DNA of 39,399 bases from assembly GCA_009760855.2 (NCBI GenBank), contig WPIO01000475.1, positions 1-39,399 on the forward strand. Reading direction: 5' to 3'. The stretch is from Cristatella mucedo. Taxonomy: Eukaryota > Bryozoa > Phylactolaemata > Cristatellidae. Each line of letters begins with the position of its first letter. Position 1 is the first letter of the stretch. A program made the position numbers and the translations under genes. Shown one piece after another: positions 32,281 through 39,399 of this stretch. Below the pieces are notes generated by a model. The model was not told where the DNA came from and searched no databases. It saw only the letters and a program-made list of their open reading frames with translations.

Positions 32281-33762
32281 CAGCAGATCGCACAATATCT
32301 AGATACTTTAAATCAACCCGCCAAAGCGTGCAGTAGTTTGCAGCATAATGCAGGGCCTTGCTTCAGGCAATCGCACTTGAATAACTCATTTCGCTTGAGT
32401 TTGCAGCAGATCGCTGAATATAAAGACACCTCGATACTGCTCTTTATAGTGTGCGATAGCTTGCTGCAGAGTGCAGTGCCTAGCATTAGACCATTCACAC
32501 TTACCTAACCTACTTTGCATGAGATCGCAGCAGATTGCACAATATCTAGATACTTTAAATCAAACCGTCAAGTCATGCAGTCGTTCGGAGAGGAGTGCAG
32601 GCCTTGCTTTAGGCAATCGCACTGGAATAACTCATTTTGCTTGAGTTTGCAGAGATAGCTGAATTTAAAGACACTTCGATACTGCTCGTTATATCGTGTA
32701 ATAACTTGCGGCAGATTGTGGAGCCTTGCATTAGGCCATTCACACTTGAATAGCTGATTTTGCATTAGTCAACAGCAGATCGCACAATATCTAGATACTT
32801 TAAATCAACCCGCCAGTGTGTGCAGTAGTTTGCAGCATAATGCAGTGCCTTGCTTCAGGCAATCGCACTTGAATAACTCATTTCGCTTGAGTTTGCAGAT
32901 GATCGCTAAATATAAAGACACCTCGATACTGCTCTTTATAGTGTGCGATAGCTTGCTGCAGAGTGCAGTGCCTAGCATTAGACCATTCACACACTTGAAT
33001 AGCTTATTTTGCATGAGTTCACAGCAGATCGCACAACATCTAGATACTTAAAATCAACCCGCCAGAGCGTGCAGTAGCTAACAGCAGAGTGCAGCGCCTT
33101 GCTTCAGGCAATCGCACTTGAATAACTCATTTCGATTGAGTTTGCAGCAGATCGCTGAATATAAAGACACCTCGATACTGCTCGTTATAGCGTGTGATAA
33201 CTTGCTGCAGAGTGCGGCGCCTAGCATTAGGCCATTCACACTTGAATAACCTACTTTGCATGAGATCGCAGCAGATTACACAATATCTAGATACTTTAAA
33301 TCAACCCGTCAGTGTGTGCAGTCGCTCTCGGAGAGGAGTGCAGGCCTTGCTTTAGGCAATCGCACTTGAATAACTCATTTCGCTTGAGTTTGCAGCAGAT
33401 CGCTGAATATAAAGACACCTCGATACTGCTCGTTATAGCGAGCGATAGCTTGCTGCAGTGTGAGGCGCCTTGCATTAGGCCATTCACACTTGATTAGCTT
33501 ATTTTGCATGAGTTCACAGCAGATCGCACAATATCTAGATACTTAAAATCAACCGGTCTAAGCATGCTGTAGCTCGGAGCAGAGTGCAGGCCTTGCTCTA
33601 GGCAATCGCACTTGAATAACTTATTTCGCTTGTGTTTGCAGCAGATCGCAGAATATAAAGACACCTCGATACTGCTCGTTATATCGTGTGATGACTTGCT
33701 GCAGAGTGCGGCGCCTAGCATTAGGTAGTTCACTCGTGAATAACCTACTTTGCAGGACTTCA
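32281..33762 (+). repeat. Middle-domain dimers, six copies
   Basis: Includes relatives of 14796-15287 (CGTTCGGAGAGG near 32580, CAGATGATCGCTAAA near 32900). A shortened A half ACCATTCACACACTTGAATAG lies near 32985, and a GTAGCTAACAGC-type B half near 33075 goes on as GCGCCTTGCTTC instead of the T9 CCAAACTTT. A B2/B1 recombinant (GTCAGTGTGTGCAGTCGCTC, 33307-33326) follows. GCGAGCGATAGC recurs at ~33439, its fourth occurrence. Confidence 0.7.
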
Positions 33763-36700
33763 CAGCAGATCGCACAATATCTAGATACTTTAAATCAACC
33801 CGTTAAGTCATGCAGTCGCTGAGAGAGCAGTGCAGGCCTTGTTTTAGGCAATCGCACTGGAATAACTCATTTCGCTTGAGTTTGCAGCAGATCGCAGAAT
33901 ATAAAGACACTTCGATACTGCTCGTTATAGTGTGTGATGACTTGCAGCAGATTGCGGCGCCTTGCATTAGGCCATTCACACTTGAATAGCTTATCTTGCA
34001 TGAGTTCACAGCATATAGCACAATATCTAGATACTTTAAATCAACCCGCCAGAGCGTGCTGTAGTTTGCAGCATAATGCAGCGCTTTGTTTCAGGCAATC
34101 GCACTTGAATAACTCATTTCGCTTGAGTTTGCAGCAGATCGCTGAATATAAAGACACCTCGATACTGGTCGTTATAGTGTGCCATAGCTTGCTGCAGAGA
34201 GAGGTGCCTAGCATTAGGCCAGTCACACTGAACTAACCTACTTCGCATGAGATCGCAGCAGATTGCACAATATCTAGATACTTTAAATCAACCCGTCAAG
34301 TCATGCAGTCGGTCGGAGAGGAGTGCAGGCCTTGCTTTAGGCAATCACACTGGAATAACTCATTTCGCTTGAGTTTGCAGCAGATCCCAGAATGTAAAGA
34401 CACTTCGATACTGCTCGTTATAGTGTGTGATGACTTGCTGCAGATTGCGGCGCCTTGCATTAGGCCATTCACACTTGAATAGCTTATCTTGCATGAGTTC
34501 ACAGCATATAGCACAATATCTAGATAATTTAAATCAACCCGCCAGAGCGTGGAGTAGTTTGCAGCATAATGCAGCTCCTAGATTTCAGGCAATCGCACTT
34601 GAATAACTCATTTTGCTTGAGTTTGTAGCAAATGGCTAAATATAAAGACACCTCGATACTGCTCTTCATAGCGTGTGATAACTTGCTGCAGAGTGCTGGG
34701 CCTTGCATTAGGCCATTTACACATGAATAGCTTATTTTGCATGAGTTCACAGCAGATCGCACAATATCTAGATACTTTAAATCAACCCACCAGAGCGTGC
34801 AGTAGCTAACAGCAGAGTGCAGCTCCAAACTTTAGGCAATTGCACTTGAATAACTTATTTCGCTTGAGTTCGCAGCAGATCGCTAAATATTAAGTCACCT
34901 CGATACTACTCGTTATATCGTGTGATGACTTGCTGCAGAGTGCTGATCCTTGCATTAAGCCATTCACACTTGAATAGCTGATTTTGCATTAGTCTACAGC
35001 AGATCGCACAATATCCAGATACTTTAAATCAACCCGCCAGTGTGTGCAGTAGTTTGCAGCATAATGCAGCGCCTTGCTTCAGGCAATCGCACTTGAATAA
35101 CTCATTTCGATTGAGTTTGCAGCAGATCGCTGAATATAAAGACACCTCGATACTGCTCGTTATAGTGTGCGATAGCTTGCTGCAGAGTGCAGTGGCTAGC
35201 ATTAGGCCATTCACACTTAACTAACCTACTTTGCATGAGATCGCAGCAGATTGCACAATATCTAGATACTTTAAATCAACCCGTCAAGTCATGCAGTCGC
35301 TCGGAGCAGAGTGCAGGCCTTGCTTTAGGCAATCGCACATAAAATAACTCATTTCGGTTAAGTTTGCAGCAGATCGCAGAATATAAAGACACCTCGATAC
35401 TGCTCGTTATATCGTGTGATAACTTGCTGCAGAGTGCGGCGCCTAGCATTAGGTAGTTCACTCGTGAATAACCTACTTTGCAGGACTTCACAGCAGATCG
35501 CTCAATATCTAGATACTTTAAATCAACCCGTCAAATCATGCAGTCGCTCGGAGAGCAGTGCAGGGCCTTTTTAAGCAATCGCACTGGAATAACTCATTTC
35601 GCTTGTGTTTGCAGCAGATCGCAGATTATGAAGAAACCTCGATACTGCTCGTTATAGCGTGTGACAACTTACTACAGAGATTAGGCGCCTTGCATTAAGC
35701 CATTCACACTGGAATAGCTTATCTTGCATGAGTTCACAGCAGATCGCACAATATCTAGATACTTTAAATCAACCGCCAGAGCATGCAGTAGTTTGCAGCA
35801 GAGTGCAGCTCCTTGCTTTAGGCAATCTCACATGAATACCACATTTCGGTTAAGTTTGATGCAGATCGCTGGATATAACGACACCTCGATACTGCTCGTT
35901 ATATCGTGTGATTACTTTTTGCAGATTGCGGGGCCTAGCTTTAGGCCACTCACACTTGAAAAGCTTATCTTGCATGAGTTCACAGCAGATCGCACAATAT
36001 CTAGATACTTTAAATCAACCCGCCAGAGCGTGCAGTAGTTTGCAGCATAATGCAGCGCTTTGCTTCAGGCAATCGCACTTGAATAACTCATTTCGCTTGA
36101 GTTTGCAGCAGATCGCTGAATATAAAGACACCTCGATACTGGTCGTTATAGTGTGCCATAGCTTTGCTGCAGAGAGGAGGTGCCTAGCATTAGGCCGTTT
36201 ACACTGAACTAACCTACTTCGCATGAGATCGCAGCAGATTGCACAATATCTAGATACTTAAAATCAACCCGTCAAGTCATGCAGTCGGTCGGAGAGGAGT
36301 GCAGGCCTTGCTTTAGGCAATCACACTGGAATAACTCATTTCGCTTGAGTTTGCAGCAGATCCCAGAATGTAAAGACACTTCGATACTGCTCGTCATAGT
36401 GTGTGATGACTTGCAGCAGATTTCGGCGCCTTGCATTAGGCCATTCACACTTGAATAGCTTATCTTGCATGAGTTCACAGCATATAGCACAATATCTAAA
36501 TATTTAAATCAACCCGCCAGAGCGTGGAGTAATTTGCAGCATAATGCAGCTCCTAGATTCAGGCAATCGCACTTGAATAACTCATTTCGCTTGAGTTCGC
36601 AGCAGATCGCTGAATATTAAGACACCTCGATACTACTTGTTATATCGTGTGATGACTTGCTGCAGAGTGCTGATCCTTGCATTAGGCCATTCACACTTGA

Positions 36701-39399
36701 ATAGCTGATTTTGCATTAGTCTACAGCAGATCGTACAATATCTAGATACTTTAAATCAACTCGCCAGAGTGTGCAGTAGTTTGCAGCATAATGCAGCACC
36801 TTGCTTCAGGCAATCGCACTTGAATAACTCATTTCGCTTGAGTTTGCAGCAGATCGCTGAATATAAAGACACCTCGATACTGGTCGTTATAGTGTGCGAT
36901 AGCTTGCTGCAGAGTAAGGTGCCTAGCATTAGGCCATTCACACTGAACTAACCTACTTCGCATGAGATCGCAGCAGATTGCACAATATCTAGATACTTTA
37001 AATCAACCCGTCAAGTCATGCAGTCGCTCGGAGAGGAGTGCAGGCCTTGCTTTAGGCAATCGCACTGGAATAACTCATTTCGCTTGAGTTTGCAGCAGAT
37101 CCCAGAATGTAAAGACACTTCGATACTGCTCGTTATAGTGTGTGATGACTTGCTGCAGATTGTGGCGCCTTGCATTAGGCCATTCACACTTGAATAGCTT
37201 ATCTTGCATGAGTTCACAGCAGATCGCACAATATCTAGATACTTTAAATCAACCCGCCAGTGTGTGCAGTAGTTTGCAGCATAATGCAGTGCCTTGCTTC
37301 AGGCAATCGCACTTGAATAACTCATTTCGCTTGAGTTTGTAGCAGAATGGCTAAATATAAAGACACCTCGATACTGCTCGTTATAGCGTGTGATGACTTG
37401 CTGCAGAGTGCTGATCCTTGCATTAAGCCATTCACACTTGCATTACTCATTTTGCATGAGTTCACAGCAGATCGCACAATATCTAGATACTTTAAATCAA
37501 CCCGCCAGAGCGTGCAGTAGTTTGCAGCATAATGCAGGGCCTTGCTTCAGGCAATCGCACTTGAATAACTCATTTCGCTTGAGTTTGCAGCAGATCGCTG
37601 AATATAAAGACACCTAAATACTGCTCGTTATAGCGTGTGATAGCTTGCTGCAGAGTGCGGGCGCCTACATTAGGCCAGTCACACTGAACTAACCTACTTC
37701 GCATGAGATCGCAGCTGATTGCACAATATCTAGATACTTTAAATCAACCCGTCAAGTCATGCAGTCGCTCGGAGAGGAGTGCAGGCCTTGCTTTAGGCAA
37801 TCGCACGTAAATAACTCATTTCGCTTGAGTTTGCAGCAGATCGCTGAATATAAAGACACTTCGATACTGCTTGTTATAGCGTGTGATAACTAGCTGCAGA
37901 GTGAGGCGCGTTGCATTAGGCCATTTACAATTGAATAGCTTATTTTGCATGAGTTCACAGCAGATGGCACAATATCTAGATACTTAAAATCAACCGGTCT
38001 AAGCATGCTGTAGCTCGGAGCAGAGTGCAGGCCTTGCTCTAGGCAATCGCACTTGAATAACTTATTTCGCTTGTGTTTGCAGCAGATCGCAGAATATGAA
38101 GACACCTCGATACTACTCGTTATATCGTGTGATGACTTGCTGCAGAGTGCGGCGCCTAGGATTAGGTAGTTCACTCGTGAATAACCTACTTTGCAGGACT
38201 TCACTGCAGATCGCACAATATGTAGATACTTTAAATCAACCCGTTAAGTCATGTTTTAGGCAATCGCACTGGATTACCTCATTTCGCTTAAGTTTGTGGG
38301 CAGATCGCAGGATATAAAGACACTTCGTAACTGCTCGTTATAGCGTGTGATAACTTTTTGCAGATTGCTGCGCCTTGCATTAGGCCATTCACACTTGAAT
38401 AGCTTATTTTGCATGAGTTCACAGCAGATCGCACAATATCTAGATACTTAAAATCAACCCGCCAGAGCGTGCAGTAGTTTGCAGCATAATGCAGCGCTTT
38501 GCTTCAGGCAATCGCACTTGAATAACTCATTTCGCTTGAGTTTGCAGCAGATCGCTGAATATAAAGACACCTCGATACTGGTCGTTATAGTGTGCCATAG
38601 CTTGCTGCAGAGAGAGGTGCCTAGCTTTAGGCCACTCACACTGAACTCACCTTTTTCGCATGAGATCACAGCAGATCACACAATATCTAAATACTTTAAA
38701 TCAACCCGTCAAGTCATGCAGTCGGTCGGAGAGGAGTGCAGGCCTTGCTTTAGGCAATCACACTGGAATAACTCATTTCGCTTGAGTTTGCAGCAGATCC
38801 CAGAATGTAAAGACACTTCGATACTGCTCGTTATAGCGTGTGATGACTTGCAGCAGATTGCGGCGCCTTGCATTAGGCCATTCACACTTGAATAGCTTAT
38901 CTTGCATGAGTTCACAGCAGATCGCACAATATCTAGATAATTTAAATCAACCCGCCAGAGCGTGGAGTAGTTTGCAGCATAATGCAGCTCCTAGATTCAG
39001 GCAATCGCACTTGAATAACTCATTTTGCTTGAGTTTGTAGCAAATGGCTAAATATAAAGACACCTCGATACTGCTCTTCATAGCGTGTGATAACTTGCTG
39101 CAGAGTGCTGCACCTTGCATTAGGCCATTTACACATGAATAGCTTATTTTGCATGAGTTCACAGCAGATCGCACAATATCTAGATACTTAAAATCAACCC
39201 ACCAGAGCGTGCAGTAGCTAACAGCAGAGTGCAGCTCCAAACTTTAGGCAATTGCACTTGAATAACTCATTTTGCTTGAGTTCGCAGAAGATTGCTGAAT
39301 ATTAGGTCACCTCGATACTACTCGTTATATCGTGTAATGACTTGCTGCAGAGTGCTGATCCTTGCATTAAGCCACTCATCCTTGAATAGCTGATTTTTG
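33763..39399 (+). repeat. Right HOR domain
   Basis: T-type dimers return: T3 (34009), T4 (34256), T8 (34502), T9 (34750), T10 (34997), T11 (35244), T12/T1 (35491), T2 (35737), T3 (35983), T4 (36232), T5 (36478), T6 (36724) and T7 (36971). These thirteen dimers span 3,208 bp to 37216. Several non-canonical dimers follow, then T3 (38422), T7 (38669), T8 (38915) and T9 (39162), cut by the window end. The linked GCCATAGC/CGGTCGG variants recur three times. Left-specific changes in T6, T10 and T12 are absent, so these copies look less derived. Confidence 0.8.
38204..38421 (+). repeat. 218-bp dimer with a 29-bp deletion
   Basis: The sequence reads GTTAAGTCATGTTTTAGGC, whereas the matching dimer at 6799 has 29 extra bases (CAGTCGCTGAG... 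to ...CCTTG) between CATG and TTTTAGG. TG stands on both sides of the break. The rest, including CTGGATTACC, TTTGTGGGCAGATCG and ACTTCGTAACTGC, is the same as at 6870-7020. Confidence 0.85.

Larger units (their letters stand above)
1..39399. repeat. Tandem satellite DNA array, ~247-bp dimeric unit, about 160 copies
   Basis: The anchor CAATATCTAGATAC recurs at 162, 409, 655, 902, 1149, 1395, 1642 and onward every 246-247 bp to the right end, and all copies are direct (head to tail). The array runs off both ends, so the true size is larger. One representative unit (890-1136) has 46% G+C by hand count. Each unit normally carries one XbaI site (TCTAGA), two GATC sites and usually a PstI site (CTGCAG), so a digest should give a ladder. 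No insertion of unrelated sequence was seen. This organisation is typical of eukaryotic heterochromatic satellites; a centromeric role is possible but not shown by sequence. The family is not one I recognise. Confidence 0.97.

Noticed and set aside
13830-33800. Inverted segments at domain edges
   Set aside because: Every anchor in the window is in the same orientation; no reverse-complement copy of CAGCAGATCGC..TATCTAGATAC context was seen.
1-39399. CRISPR-like regular spacing
   Set aside because: There are no unique spacers: repeats are contiguous, 247 bp long, and the whole period is conserved.
1-39399. TTAGGC hexamers in nearly every subunit, the nematode telomere motif
   Set aside because: They occur singly within CATTAGGCC or CTTTAGGCAA, never in tandem, so they are not telomeric tracts.
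1-39399. RNA polymerase III boxes or a tRNA-derived origin
   Set aside because: I saw no B-box-like GGTTCGANTCC and no cloverleaf arrangement in the consensus dimer.

Overview
The whole 39.4 kb window is one uninterrupted tandem satellite array. I found no gene, RNA gene, transposon, CRISPR array or other unique sequence on either strand. The repeating unit is about 247 bp, recurs roughly 160 times, and always lies in the same orientation. Such a long, homogeneous, gene-free array suggests nuclear heterochromatin (centromeric, pericentromeric, subtelomeric or sex/B-chromosome) of a eukaryote. I do not recognise the satellite family and cannot name the taxon.

The 247-bp unit is itself a dimer. 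It has a B subunit (123 bp; starts CAGCAGATCGC, then the palindrome TATCTAGATA) and an A subunit (124 bp; same start, then GAATATAAAGACACCTCGATAC). By hand alignment of one example the two are about 64% identical. They therefore descend from a single ~123-bp monomer that duplicated, diverged and then spread as a pair. The B subunit comes in three classes: B1 (GTCAAGTCATGCAGTCGCTCGG), B2 (GCCAGAGCGTGCAGTAGTTTGCAG) and B3 (GTCTAAGCATGCTGTAG).

The array has three domains. The left domain (1 to ~13.83 kb) is a recent higher-order repeat (HOR). A 13-dimer, 3,208-bp unit (types T1-T13, defined at 397-3604) recurs with near identity, with gains and losses of whole dimers and a larger copied block of about 4 kb. 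The middle domain (~13.83-33.8 kb) is older and more heterogeneous. It holds a relic of the HOR order at 16.5-18.5 kb, a group of over-long dimers at 18.7-19.5 kb, a separate 9-dimer HOR (2.2 kb) at 25.6-30.1 kb, and nested copied blocks. The right domain (~33.8-39.4 kb) returns to HOR types with the same diagnostic variants as the left domain, but in a less derived form.

Nothing here looks protein-coding. The unit length is not a multiple of three, stops fall in every dimer, and open frames of 60-166 codons occur on both strands as by-products of the repeat. The content of interest is the evolutionary architecture: dimer, then HOR, then large block duplications, with a record of crossovers, deletions and CpG decay. 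All dimer boundaries below start at the CAGCAGAT of the B subunit and were placed by eye.
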